Of a stretch of 64,000 bases of DNA, positions 24,649-33,475 are shown one piece after another. The DNA is from UKL13-2 sp044229235 (lineage in GTDB: Bacteria; Pseudomonadota; Gammaproteobacteria; Burkholderiales; Usitatibacteraceae). Under the pieces are notes generated by a model. The model saw only the letters and a program-made list of their open reading frames with translations, was not told the origin of the DNA and made no database searches. Within the stretch, counting starts at the first letter, position 1. Each line of letters starts with the position of its first letter. The position numbers and the translations under genes are program-made. Where the stretch lies: positions 1 to 64,000 of the forward strand of contig JBGATH010000016.1 of assembly GCA_044229235.1 (NCBI GenBank), in the 5' to 3' direction.

Positions 24649-25705
24649 CGCGAATTCCAGTTCGAGTCCCGACACCTCAGGGCGTAATGGAAAGGGGTGA
24701 GGCCACGAGCTGCGGTACCCTTTTGTTGTCTAGACGAAAGGAGAACCGTGATGGGTTGCCCGAGCCTCACCTTGGAAGAACGTTACCAGTTTCACAACCT
24801 GTTGTTGGCGGATTTGCCGATGGGGATGATTGCCGTCCAGATGCGGCGGCACCGTTCGGTCCTGTATGACGAGATCAAGCGCTGCGGGGCGCGGCAGGAA
24901 TATTGTCCCGAGCGCGCCCAGCAGCACCGGGAATGGACCAAGCAGCGTAGTGCCGCCAACCATCCGACCAAGCCGGCCGCGGTGATTGAGCAGGTCAAGG
25001 CAGGGCTGAGGCAAGACTGGTCACCGGAACAGACCCACGGACGGCACACTTTGCTCGGTATGCCCACCATGTGCGTGCAGGCCATCTACAGTCTGGCGCG
25101 GCGTGAGCGGATGGCGCATTTGCTGCGGCTGGCACAGTTGCGCCGGGCGAGAAAACGCCCGGCATCCCATCCGTGGCGGGGGCGGGCCAAGCCAATCCGC
25201 GAGCGGGCGGCGGAGGTGCTGGACCGGACCGAAATTGGCCACTGGGAGACCGACACCATGATCGGCAAGCAACGCGACGTGCGCCGGGTGCTGGCTTCGG
25301 CGGAGCGGCAAAGCATCTTTGCGGTGTTGCGGCGGCTGGAGAGGGTGGATGCCCAAGTCACGGCGCGCCATGTGGTGCGCGACCTGCGCGATGGTGGATT
25401 GCCCTTCCGTAGTGTGACCAGCGATCGCGGACCGGAGTTTGCCGCCCTGGGAGACTATTTACCCGACCAGGCCTATGTCTGCGACGCGCGACGGCCAAAC
25501 CAGCGCGGCACCAACGAGAACCTGATCGGGCTGCTGCGCCAGTACCTCCCAAAGGGCAAGTCCCTGAACGACCTGACTCAGCGCCAACTGGACAAGATTC
25601 AGAACAAACTCAACCACCGCCCGCGCAAATCACTCGGTTATCTGACACCATACGAGGTCATGTTCAATTGCCCACCAACTGTCGGGACTCGAACTTGAAT
25701 CCGCG
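24649..25705 (+). mobile_element. IS30-family insertion sequence (intact)
   Basis: A 1057-bp element bounded by ~26-bp terminal inverted repeats with two mismatches (left CGCGAATTCCAGTTCGAGTC..., right end reverse complement CGCGGATTCAAGTTCGAGTC...). It carries one intact transposase gene. An AAAG occurs directly outside both ends (24645-24648 and 25706-25709), suggesting a 4-bp target duplication. The insertion lies in the loop of the dispersed palindromic repeat. Confidence 0.9.
24751..25698 (+). CDS. IS30-family transposase (apparently functional)
   Basis: 315 aa from the ATG at 24751, preceded by AAAGGAGA; an earlier in-frame start at 24697 lacks this. The N-terminal helix-turn-helix LTLEERYQFHNLLLADLPMG is followed by the IS30 core with the DDE triad Asp168 (GHWETDTMIG), Asp225 (TSDRGPEF) and Glu256 (GTNENLIGLLRQYLPKG). 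NHRPRKSLGYLTPYEV near the C-terminus is the IS30 signature. All catalytic residues are present and the frame is uninterrupted, so the element may still be active. The gene ends just inside the right inverted repeat. Confidence 0.95.
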   Translation: MGCPSLTLEERYQFHNLLLADLPMGMIAVQMRRHRSVLYDEIKRCGARQEYCPERAQQHREWTKQRSAANHPTKPAAVIEQVKAGLRQDWSPEQTHGRHTLLGMPTMCVQAIYSLARRERMAHLLRLAQLRRARKRPASHPWRGRAKPIRERAAEVLDRTEIGHWETDTMIGKQRDVRRVLASAERQSIFAVLRRLERVDAQVTARHVVRDLRDGGLPFRSVTSDRGPEFAALGDYLPDQAYVCDARRPNQRGTNENLIGLLRQYLPKGKSLNDLTQRQLDKIQNKLNHRPRKSLGYLTPYEVMFNCPPTVGTRT

Positions 25706-25740
25706 AAAGTGCCCGGAAAGCCGCGCCAATGCTGGAGTTT
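25706..25740. repeat. Dispersed palindromic repeat, copy 2, right part
   Basis: It continues from the IS right end with AAAGTGCCCGGAAAG and the right arm CCGCGCCAATGCTGGAGTTT (25721-25740). The outermost bases overlap the TAA stop of kup (25739-25741), so before the insertion this palindrome probably acted as a shared terminator for tdh and kup. Confidence 0.85.
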
Positions 25741-27610
25741 ATATCTCGACTTGCGTGCCCAGCTCGACCACGCGATTGGTGGGGATGCGGAAGTAGTCGG
25801 AGGCCTTCGCGGCCAGGTGCGACATCCACACAAACAGATGTTCGCGCCATAACGCCATGCCGCCGCCCGGTGTGGCGATCAGCGATTCTCGGTTGACGAA
25901 GAAACTGGTCTCCATCATGTCGAAGTTCATGTGCTGCAGGCTGCAGTCGCTCAGCATGTCGGGAATGTTCGGCGACTCCATGAAGCCGTAATGTGCGGTA
26001 ATGCGATAGAAGCCATGCTGCAGGTTTTCGATCCAGATGTAGTCTTCCTTCGGTACCCGCGGAATGTCCTCGATGACGATGGAGAGGATGATGACGCGGC
26101 CATGCAACACCTTGTTGTGCTTGAGGTTGTGCAGCAGTGCGCTGGGCACACCCTTGCCGTTGGTGGTCATGAAAATGCCGGTGCCCGGCACCTTGGGTGT
26201 ATCCGAAAGCGCCATCGACTCCACAAACGCATCCAGCGGGATGGAACCCTCGTTCATGCGCTTGCGCAGGATCTCGCGGCCCTTGCGCCACGTACTCATG
26301 ACGGTAAACATGACCGCGCCGATCACCAGCGGAAACCAGCCGCCGTCGGCAAACTTGGTGAGGCAGGCGGAAAGGAACATGAGGTCGTTGCCGACGATGA
26401 TGGCGGTAAGCGCCAATGCGAACATCGCGTTCCAGCGCCAGATGCGAGTCATCACCACGAACAGCAACAAGGTGTCGATGAGCATGGTGATGGTCACCGC
26501 GATGCCGTAGGCGCTGGCCAGGTTGCTGGAACTCTTGAATCCGAGCACCAGCAACACGATTGCCACCAGCATGAACCAGTTGACGAACGGCACGTAAATC
26601 TGGCCGACCTCGCGTTCGCTGGTGTGATTGATCGCGAAGCGGGGCAGGTAGCCGAGCTGAATGGCCTGTTTGGTGAGCGAAAACGCGCCCGAGATCACTG
26701 CCTGTGACGCGATCACCGTGGCGGCGGCTGCCAGTGCAATCAGCGGCAGCAGCGCCCACTGTGGCGCCATCAGGTAGAAGGGGTTTTTCACCGCCTCGGG
26801 CTGGCTGAGCATCAACGCGCCCTGGCCGAAATAGTTGATCAGCAGCGCGGGCCAGACCACGAGAAACCAGCCACGGCGGATCGGCACGCGTCCGAAGTGG
26901 CCCATGTCGGCGTACAGCGCCTCGCCGCCGGTCACGCACAGCACCACGGCACCGAGCGTAATGAAGGCAGCGAACTGGTGCTCGATCAGGAAATGAAAGC
27001 TGTAGTACGGATTGATGGCAGCCAGCACGCCCGGATTCTTTGCGATCTGTACCACGCCCAGTATGGCGAGCACGGCAAACCAGACCACCATCGTCGGTCC
27101 GAAGTAGCGTCCGATGGCGGCAGTGCCGTGCCGCTGTATGGCAAACAGCCCGACAAGGATGCCGATAACGATGGGCAGGACGAAGCGCTCCAGCGCCGGG
27201 GCGTAAAGCGTCAGGCCCTCCACCGCCGACATCACCGATACCGCCGGGGTGATGATGCCGTCGCCGTAGAACATGGCGGCGCCGAACATGCCGAGGGAAG
27301 TGACCACCCAGCGGCCGCGCGAACGGCTCAGGTAGCAGCGTTGCGCGAGCGCGGTAAGAGAAAGAATGCCGCCTTCGCCGCGGTTGTCGGCGCGCATCAT
27401 GAACAACAGGTACTTTACGGTCACCAGCGTCACCAGCGACCAGAACATCAGCGAAAGGATGCCGAGCACCGTCGATTCGTTCAGGGGAATGCCGTGCTGG
27501 GGATTGAAAGACTCCTTGAGCGCGTAGAGCGGGCTGGTGCCGATGTCACCGAACACCACGCCGATGGCGGCAATGGTGAGCGCGCTCGATTTCTTGGTGG
27601 AGTTTTCCAT
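25739..27610 (-). CDS. kup: Low-affinity potassium uptake protein Kup
   Basis: 623 aa, about 12 membrane helices in the first ~430 residues and a soluble C-terminal domain. The family N-terminal motif IGVVFGDIGTSPLYALKE is present, followed by RADNRGEGGILSLTALA and the GDGIITPAVSVMSAVEGL pore-region segment. Kup is a K+/H+ symporter of the inner membrane. It is a single gene; its stop codon touches the palindromic repeat. Confidence 0.96.
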   Translation of the reverse strand: MENSTKKSSALTIAAIGVVFGDIGTSPLYALKESFNPQHGIPLNESTVLGILSLMFWSLVTLVTVKYLLFMMRADNRGEGGILSLTALAQRCYLSRSRGRWVVTSLGMFGAAMFYGDGIITPAVSVMSAVEGLTLYAPALERFVLPIVIGILVGLFAIQRHGTAAIGRYFGPTMVVWFAVLAILGVVQIAKNPGVLAAINPYYSFHFLIEHQFAAFITLGAVVLCVTGGEALYADMGHFGRVPIRRGWFLVVWPALLINYFGQGALMLSQPEAVKNPFYLMAPQWALLPLIALAAAATVIASQAVISGAFSLTKQAIQLGYLPRFAINHTSEREVGQIYVPFVNWFMLVAIVLLVLGFKSSSNLASAYGIAVTITMLIDTLLLFVVMTRIWRWNAMFALALTAIIVGNDLMFLSACLTKFADGGWFPLVIGAVMFTVMSTWRKGREILRKRMNEGSIPLDAFVESMALSDTPKVPGTGIFMTTNGKGVPSALLHNLKHNKVLHGRVIILSIVIEDIPRVPKEDYIWIENLQHGFYRITAHYGFMESPNIPDMLSDCSLQHMNFDMMETSFFVNRESLIATPGGGMALWREHLFVWMSHLAAKASDYFRIPTNRVVELGTQVEI

Positions 27611-27853
27611 GAGGTATTGCCGGATGGCTCAGCACATGACCGCGATTGCGGGAAGGGGCTGCACGCAGGCGCGTGATCGGCAGTGTCGTGTGCTGTTTCG
27701 CTAGGAGGCGGACGCTTGTTGACGGTTATGCGGGCGGAACGATGCGTTGAGGCCGAATCGCGTGGTCAAATCGTTGGCGCGAAGCATAAACCTATTTTTG
27801 CTGCGGTGCAATGTAAGGCCGAAAACCCTGCTCAAGTCATTGTTAATCAAGAA
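27611..27853. other. Intergenic region upstream of kup
   Basis: 243 bp between the kup start and the end of the SGNH-like gene, both on the minus strand. It is more AT-rich than its surroundings near 27780-27860. It probably holds the kup promoter and leader; I see no clear gene, terminator or repeat in it. Confidence 0.4.
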
Positions 27854-29005
27854 TTAATTGCCTGATTTGGTCAATTCAGGCTGCCGCTGCGGCGGCCGAA
27901 TCAGCGCGTGAATATCGAAGGCAATTGCCTGCGCGCGCAGCGCAGATTCAAAGCGCTCTGCTGGCTCGCGATCAAGTTGATGGCGTGGATTCCCGTCGCA
28001 GGCGGCTGCGAGGATTTGCAGGTTGATGGCCGGGCTGAAGTGATAGATATCAGCGTAAAGGTCAAGGTTGTGGGTGATGGCGCTGTCCCACTGGTAATCC
28101 AGCAATCGCACATTGGGTAGTGCTGCGAGACGGTGCACCACATAACGTTTGAAGGCGAGCGAAACGTCCAGTTGCCCGCGCTGCACGAAATCGGCCCAGA
28201 CCACGATCGAGTAGGGCGGGAATACCAGCGTGAAGCGGGTGTCCGGATTGTGTTCGATGAGCGGCACGATGTTGGCTTCGAAACTGGCGCGCATGTGTTC
28301 GATGGTTCGCGGTCCCTGATGGAAATTTCGATTGATGTGGTCCGGATCGATGCCGCGCAGAGCGCGTGCCTGCGAAAATTCCACCTCGTGATCCCACGAC
28401 CAGGCGCGATCCGGGTCGGTCGAATACCTGCCGACGGGAACACCGCGAACAATCGCCAGCGATCGCATCGCTACCGGACCCGCGAGCAAATAGGAATAGT
28501 CGTCCAGCGGATTGTCGTTGTAGAGATATAGCGGCAGTGGCTCGGTGATTTCCGGCAGGCTGCCGTCGATCGCAGCCGCAAACGAGTTGAAGTCCAGCGA
28601 CATCACCACGGCTTTGGGTTTGCGATGTCGCAGCGCCAGTTCGAGGATCTTCCCTTGCTCATAAGCCGCCATCGCGGATGTGGCGAGGTTGACCGGCCTA
28701 GCTTTGCAGATCTTTGCAACTTCGGCCAAGTCGTAGTTCTCCATCAGGGACGAGCCCGTGATCACGAAATCGTAGTCGGCATTCCTTGCCAGGCCGGGAT
28801 TGATGTAGCGCTGCAGCACGCGCGGAAAGCGTGCCTGCTCGCGCGGCGCGAGGCGAAAGTGCTGGAAAGGGTCGACGAAATAATTGAAGGCAGCGACGCC
28901 GCCAAGCAGCAGCAGCAGCATTAGCAGCGTTGTCAGAATGAAACGCGCTGCTCGGGCCGGATCCGTGGGCGGCAGAGCGGGTAGCGGGGTGATGTGGTTG
29001 CGCAT
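27854..29005 (-). CDS. SGNH-like membrane-anchored protein, partner of the MBOAT acyltransferase
   Basis: 383 aa with one N-terminal helix (FILTTLLMLLLLLGGVAAFNYFVDPF) and a large extracytoplasmic domain. ITGSSLMENYD near residue 82 looks like a GDS(L)-type nucleophile block, and DIYHFSPAIN near residue 325 looks like the Asp-x-x-His block of SGNH/AlgJ-like enzymes. It starts 6 bp after the MBOAT stop, on the same strand. By analogy with AlgI/AlgJ and PatA/PatB, it may receive or transfer acyl groups onto an exported polymer; the polymer is unknown. Confidence 0.75.
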   Translation of the reverse strand: MRNHITPLPALPPTDPARAARFILTTLLMLLLLLGGVAAFNYFVDPFQHFRLAPREQARFPRVLQRYINPGLARNADYDFVITGSSLMENYDLAEVAKICKARPVNLATSAMAAYEQGKILELALRHRKPKAVVMSLDFNSFAAAIDGSLPEITEPLPLYLYNDNPLDDYSYLLAGPVAMRSLAIVRGVPVGRYSTDPDRAWSWDHEVEFSQARALRGIDPDHINRNFHQGPRTIEHMRASFEANIVPLIEHNPDTRFTLVFPPYSIVVWADFVQRGQLDVSLAFKRYVVHRLAALPNVRLLDYQWDSAITHNLDLYADIYHFSPAINLQILAAACDGNPRHQLDREPAERFESALRAQAIAFDIHALIRPPQRQPELTKSGN

Positions 29006-29011
29006 GCCGGA

Positions 29012-30424
29012 CTAGAAATTGAAATACAGGAACTGGGAAACCTGGCCGAGGGTAAGCACGCCCAACGCGAGCAGCACTGCCGTGACGCAACTCTCCCGGA
29101 AGCGCCCGCAAAATTGGCGCGCGAGGCGATCGCTGTTGACGGGAATCAGAACAAGTACCGCTGCGGTTGTCAGCAATACGCCGAGCGAGGGCGCGGCGTA
29201 TGGCAAGCCGAGTTCCAGCCGGGTGGGCAGCAGTGCCGCGATGGCGGAGAAGTCGGCAGAACCGGGAACCAGTTTCCGCGCGACGGCAATCGCATCCTCC
29301 ATGTTCCTGGCACGGAAGAACACCCAGGTGACATGCACAAACAGGAACGTGATCAGGATCGAAACGAAACGCGGCAGACGCAGCCCGAAGCGCTGCCAGG
29401 CGCGGAAAAGCACCAAGGCGGCGCCGTGCAGTGCACCCCAGGCAATGAAGGTCCATCCCGCGCCGTGCCACAGGCCTCCCAGCAGAAAGGTCGCCATCAG
29501 GTTGGCGCCGATCCGCCATTCGCCAGCACGGTTGCCGCCGAGCGGAATGTAAAGGTAGTCGCGCAGGAAGCGCGATAGCGTGATGTGCCAGCGCCGCCAG
29601 AAATCCTGGATGTTTGCCGACAGGTAGGGCGAATTGAAATTCACCGGCAGGCGAATGTTGAACATCAGCGCGGCGCCCAGCGCCATGTCGGTATAGCCTG
29701 AAAAGTCGAAGTAGATCTGGAAGGTGTATGCCAGGGTGGTGGTCCAGGCACTTGCAAAGTTGAGGCTGGCGACGGCAGCGTAACCGGCGTTGGCGGCTTC
29801 GCCGAGCGGGTCCGCCACCAGCACTTTTTTGCCGAAACCCAGGGCGAGCAGGAACAGCCCGCGCGCAAAATTGGCGGCGTTGAACCAGCGCCCGCCGGCA
29901 TCGGCGAACTGCGGCATCATCTCGCGATGGTGAATGATCGGCCCTGCCAGCAGGTGGGGAAAAAACGTGACGAACAGCGCGTAATGCAGCGGATTGGATT
30001 CGCGTACTTCACCTCGCGCCGTGTCTGCCAGATAGGCAATCTGCGTAAAGGTAAAAAAGCTGATGCCCAGGGGAAGTGCCAGTTCCGGCACGGGAAGGGA
30101 AAACCCGGCGATGCTTGCGAGGGTGCCGGTGGCAAAGGACGCATATTTATAAATTCCCAGCAGCAGCAGATTCGCCGCAATGCCGCACCAAAGCCAGGCG
30201 CGCTTTCGGGACGGCGATGACTGGATGCGCTCCCCGACATGAAAGTTGAGAGCGATGCTGGCAATGATCAACGGCAGATGCCAGGGGTTCCACCAGGCGT
30301 AAAAGCCCAGCGAAGCCAGCACCAGCCAGGAAAGCGCCAGCGCGGAATGGCGTCGCAGCGCAAAATATCCGAGCAGGGCCAGGGGCAGAAAAACGAACAG
30401 GTAACCATAGCTGTTGAAAAGCAT
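29012..30424 (-). CDS. MBOAT family O-acyltransferase (AlgI-like)
   Basis: With the start at 30424 (MLFNSYGYLFVFLPLALLGYF, the standard MBOAT N-terminus) it has 470 aa; two earlier ATGs add nine residues and none has a clear ribosome site. About ten membrane helices carry IYFDFSGYTDMALG, FNSPYLSANIQDFWRRWHITLSRFLRDYLYIPLGG and GGLWHGAGWTFIAWGALHG, the last containing the catalytic His. It moves acyl groups across the membrane to the SGNH partner encoded downstream. Confidence 0.93.
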   Translation of the reverse strand: MLFNSYGYLFVFLPLALLGYFALRRHSALALSWLVLASLGFYAWWNPWHLPLIIASIALNFHVGERIQSSPSRKRAWLWCGIAANLLLLGIYKYASFATGTLASIAGFSLPVPELALPLGISFFTFTQIAYLADTARGEVRESNPLHYALFVTFFPHLLAGPIIHHREMMPQFADAGGRWFNAANFARGLFLLALGFGKKVLVADPLGEAANAGYAAVASLNFASAWTTTLAYTFQIYFDFSGYTDMALGAALMFNIRLPVNFNSPYLSANIQDFWRRWHITLSRFLRDYLYIPLGGNRAGEWRIGANLMATFLLGGLWHGAGWTFIAWGALHGAALVLFRAWQRFGLRLPRFVSILITFLFVHVTWVFFRARNMEDAIAVARKLVPGSADFSAIAALLPTRLELGLPYAAPSLGVLLTTAAVLVLIPVNSDRLARQFCGRFRESCVTAVLLALGVLTLGQVSQFLYFNF

Positions 30425-30556
30425 GCGCCATTGTCCGGATGGCATTGCCATGCGTCAACGCGCGCGGGGTACAGACGATGGCCTGGCCCAGCGCCAATCG
30501 CTTGTCGTTGGCGGTCGGCGTATGATGTCGGGTTCGCTAATTTGGTCCCGTAAAGA

Positions 30557-32995
30557 ATGATTACAAAACCGCTGCACCGGTGGTGTGCCGTTCTGTTCCT
30601 GGCGCTTGCCGGAAACATATTTCCGACGCATGCCGCAGACAGCCTCCGCTACCAGTTGCCGCCGCAGGCGATGATCGAAATGGTGGATGCGCCGCCGATC
30701 CCGCAAACCATCCTGTCGCCCAATGGCGAATGGCTGATGCTGCTGGAACGTCCGGCGTTGCCCTCCGTGGCCGAACTCGCGCTGCCTGACCTGCGGCTTG
30801 CCGGCGTGCGCATCAACCCGCGCAACAGCGACCAGAACCGCTCCGGATTTGCCGTGGCCATCAAGCTGGTGCGCGTCGGTGACCGCCAGGAAAAGGTTGT
30901 GGGCAACCTGCATGCCGGCGCCCGTATCGGCGACGCGCAGTGGTCTCCTGACGGCAAGCGCATCGCCTTCACCGTCGTGCGCGATACCGCCGTCGACTTG
31001 ATGGTGGCCGATGCCACCAACGGCGCCAGCGCGCGACGCGTGACCGAGCGCGCGCTCAATGGCGTGCTGGGACGGCCGTTTGCCTGGAGCAGCGATTCGC
31101 GCTCTTTGCTGGCCAACCTGGTTCCCGCGACGCGCGGACCGGCACCGAGGGCCCCACTGGTACCTTCGGGCCCGCTCTCCCAAGAGAATCTTGGCAAGCG
31201 CAATGCCGCGCGAACCTACCAGGATCTGCTGAAGTCACCGCACGACGAAGCGCTGTTTGAACACTTTGCGACTTCGGAACTGGCCAATGTCGCGCTCGAT
31301 GGCAAGGTGACGCCGATTGCCACCGGAATGGTCCGTGCGTTCCTGCCCTCGCCAAACAGGGAGTATGTGCTGGTGCAGCTGATCAAGCGGCCGTTTTCCT
31401 ACGCGGTGCCACTGCAGCGCTTTCCCCTGCGCACGGAGATTCGTGATGCGCGTGATGTCGATGCCGGCAAGGTTCTGAAGGTATTGTCAGACATCGGACT
31501 CGCCGAAGATGAGGAACTCGACCCGGATGCGGTGCGCAAGGGCCCGCGCCAGTACGCGTGGCGTGGTGATGCGCCGGCGACCATCACCTGGCTGACGCCG
31601 ATCGAAGGCCGCCGCAACGGCCTGGGCGATACGCTGCAGGTGCTTTCCGAGCCGTTCGAAGGCGAAGGCCAGCCGCTATTCAAGTCGGACTTGCGGCTGC
31701 AACAGGTTTTCTGGGGGCGGGATGATCTGGCCATCGTGGTGGAGGCCCAGCGTAAAACGCGCCGCGTTGTCACCTGGCGCGTGTTTCCCAATGACGCAAG
31801 CCGTGCAGCCGTGAAGCTGTTCGATCGTTCCTCCGAAGACCGCTATGGCGACCCCGGAGCACCGATTGTCGAATCGAATGCGCGCGGCGGCCGGGTACTC
31901 AACATCTCGCCTGATGGCCGCGCCATATACCTCATTGGTGCGGGCGCCAGTCCCGAGGGCGAACGGCCCTTCATCGATCGCTACGAGGTCGACAGCCGCG
32001 AGTCCAAGCGCCTCTACCGTTCCGAGGCGCCGAATTTCGACCAGCCGATGGCAATTCTCGACACCGGCAGTGTCATCAAGTTGTTGATGCAGCGCGAGAG
32101 CCTGAACGACGCTCCCAATGTGTTCCTGCGGGAGCTTGCCAGTGGCGCAATGGCACAGGTGACGCACTACGCCACGCCGAAAAATCCGATCGCCAACGCC
32201 ACCAAGGAAGTGGTGCGCTACAAGCGCAGGGATGGTGTGGAATTGACGGCAACTCTATATTTGCCGCCGGGTTATCGGAAGTCGGACGGACCCTTGCCGA
32301 TGTTGATGTGGGCGTACCCGCGTGAATTCCGTTCGGCGGATGCCGCCAGCCAGGTCGGTGTCTCGCCTTATCGATACGTACGCCCCGCATTCAGCGGGCC
32401 GCTGCCATTCCTCACCCAGGGCTACGCCGTGCTCGACAATCCGGGCATGCCGATCATCGGCGACAACGGCAGGGAACCCAACGACAGCTACCTGCCGCAA
32501 CTCATCGCCAGCGCCGAGGCTGCCGTCGATGAAATGATCAGGCGCGGTGTCACCGAACGTGGCAGGATCGCAGTGGGCGGGCATTCGTACGGTGCCTTCA
32601 TGGTGGCGAACCTGCTGGCCCATACCAGGCTTTTTGCCGCCGGCCTCGCCGAAAGTGGCGCATACAATCGCACGCTGACGCCGTTCGGCTTCCAGGCGGA
32701 AGATCGCGTTTACTGGAAGGCGCGCGAGGTCTACAACCAGATGTCGCCCTTCAACTTTGCCGACCAGATCAAGGCGCCATTGCTGTTGATTCACGGCGAG
32801 GCCGATTCCAACTCCGGTACGTTCCCGTTGCAAAGCGAGCGCCTCTACCAGGCGATACGCGGCCTGGGGGGTACGGTGCGCCTGACCATTCTGCCCAATG
32901 AAGACCATGGCTACCGTGGCCGCGAGTCGGTGCTGCATCGCCTGTGGGAAGAGCACCGCTGGCTGGAAAAATACGTCAAGCACGCGGGACGTTAA
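30557..32995 (+). CDS. S9-family serine peptidase similar to glutamyl endopeptidase
   Basis: 812 aa with a signal peptide (MITKPLHRWCAVLFLALAGNIFPTHA). The first ~560 residues form the beta-propeller; the alpha/beta-hydrolase domain follows, with nucleophile GGHSYGAFMVANLL, acid HGEADSNSGTFPLQ and His in LPNEDHGYRGRESVLHRLWEEHRWL. The region AGLAESGAYNRTLTPFGFQAEDRVYW closely resembles plant chloroplast glutamyl endopeptidase (CGEP) and its bacterial relatives, rather than classical DPP4. It is likely a periplasmic peptidase. The palindromic repeat starts 4 bp after the stop. Confidence 0.88.
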   Translation: MITKPLHRWCAVLFLALAGNIFPTHAADSLRYQLPPQAMIEMVDAPPIPQTILSPNGEWLMLLERPALPSVAELALPDLRLAGVRINPRNSDQNRSGFAVAIKLVRVGDRQEKVVGNLHAGARIGDAQWSPDGKRIAFTVVRDTAVDLMVADATNGASARRVTERALNGVLGRPFAWSSDSRSLLANLVPATRGPAPRAPLVPSGPLSQENLGKRNAARTYQDLLKSPHDEALFEHFATSELANVALDGKVTPIATGMVRAFLPSPNREYVLVQLIKRPFSYAVPLQRFPLRTEIRDARDVDAGKVLKVLSDIGLAEDEELDPDAVRKGPRQYAWRGDAPATITWLTPIEGRRNGLGDTLQVLSEPFEGEGQPLFKSDLRLQQVFWGRDDLAIVVEAQRKTRRVVTWRVFPNDASRAAVKLFDRSSEDRYGDPGAPIVESNARGGRVLNISPDGRAIYLIGAGASPEGERPFIDRYEVDSRESKRLYRSEAPNFDQPMAILDTGSVIKLLMQRESLNDAPNVFLRELASGAMAQVTHYATPKNPIANATKEVVRYKRRDGVELTATLYLPPGYRKSDGPLPMLMWAYPREFRSADAASQVGVSPYRYVRPAFSGPLPFLTQGYAVLDNPGMPIIGDNGREPNDSYLPQLIASAEAAVDEMIRRGVTERGRIAVGGHSYGAFMVANLLAHTRLFAAGLAESGAYNRTLTPFGFQAEDRVYWKAREVYNQMSPFNFADQIKAPLLLIHGEADSNSGTFPLQSERLYQAIRGLGGTVRLTILPNEDHGYRGRESVLHRLWEEHRWLEKYVKHAGR

Positions 32996-32999
32996 TAGC

Positions 33000-33066
33000 A
33001 AACACCAGCATTGACGGGCGTTTCCGGGCAAAAGTGGTCTGAAAGGCGCGCCGGTGCTGGGGTTTT
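33000..33066. repeat. Dispersed palindromic repeat, copy 3
   Basis: The left arm begins AAACACCAGCATTG and the right arm ends GCCGGTGCTGGGGTTTT; the centre has GGGCAAAAGTGG, with the same AAAG loop used by the IS30 insertion in copy 2. It lies just after the peptidase stop at 32995 and ends in a T run, so it can act as an intrinsic terminator. Confidence 0.8.
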
Positions 33067-33123
33067 AACGTTGGAATAAACTGGTTTTCATTGCCACTCA
33101 AGAATGCGCCAACGCGGCATTCC

Positions 33124-33152
33124 TTGACGTGATGAGGTGGAATCGGGATAAT
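33124..33152 (+). promoter_or_regulatory. Sigma-70 promoter of the tRNA gene
   Basis: TTGACG (33124-33129) and GATAAT (33147-33152) are separated by exactly 17 bp and lie 32 bp before the tRNA 5' end. This is the best promoter match I see in the window. A GC-rich stretch (CGGCCCCTTCGGGCG) follows the -10 element. Confidence 0.75.
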
Positions 33153-33184
33153 TCGGCCCCTTCGGGCGCTTCATTTCCGATCAT

Positions 33185-33261
33185 GGCCAATTAGCTCAGC
33201 CGGTTAGAGCGACGGAATCATAATCCGCAGGTCCCCTGTTCGAATCAGGGATTGGCCACCA
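33185..33261 (+). tRNA. tRNA with CAU anticodon (tRNA-Met elongator, or tRNA-Ile2)
   Basis: A 77-nt cloverleaf including an encoded CCA. The acceptor stem GGCCAAT pairs with ATTGGCC. The D arm is GCTCAGCCGGTTAGAGC; the anticodon loop ATCATAA has CAT at 33219-33221; the T arm is CCCTG-TTCGAAT-CAGGG. The first pair of the anticodon stem (A27-C43) is mismatched. CAU may be elongator Met, or Ile if the C is modified to lysidine by TilS; sequence alone does not decide. It has its own promoter and terminator. Confidence 0.92.
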
Positions 33262-33270
33262 GGACACTCC

Positions 33271-33294
33271 AAAAGGCCGCTCACGCGGCCTTTT
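33271..33294 (+). terminator. Intrinsic terminator after the tRNA
   Basis: AAAAGGCCGC-TCAC-GCGGCCTTTT is a perfect 10-bp stem with a four-base loop and a T run, starting 10 bp after the tRNA CCA. The A/T flanks would let it work in both directions. Confidence 0.88.
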
Positions 33295-33301
33295 GTTCGT
33301 T

Positions 33302-33417
33302 AGCCGCGATTAAATCGGCTGCGAGGCACCAATTTGGCAGCTCCGCTGCTCATCGGGCACAAGCCCGATTCTGCTGCTCGCTGCCAACTTGATGCCTCTC
33401 GCTCGATTTTCTCGCGA
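33302..33417 (-). ncRNA. Candidate structured RNA element, copy A
   Basis: Read on the minus strand it has an outer stem of about 13 bp (TCGCGAGAAAATCG with CGATTTAATCGCG), then AGCGAG, a second stem (GAGGCA/TGCCTC plus TTGGCAGC/GCTGCCAA), an inner perfect 7-bp hairpin ATCGGGC-TTGT-GCCCGAT, and GAGCAGCGGAG. Copy B at 47473-47593 has the same order of motifs but different stem sequences. It lies between the tRNA terminator and miaB. The role is unknown. Confidence 0.5.
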
Positions 33418-33475
33418 CTCCAGACTTAGGAAACAGACACCTGCACGGGTTATTCCCCGCCACCAGGAGACAAAA

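Noticed and set aside
33389..33475. Upstream in-frame ATG extending MiaB by 29 residues
   Set aside because: The extension overlaps structured element A, lacks a ribosome site, and MiaB proteins normally start close to the KTFGCQMN motif.
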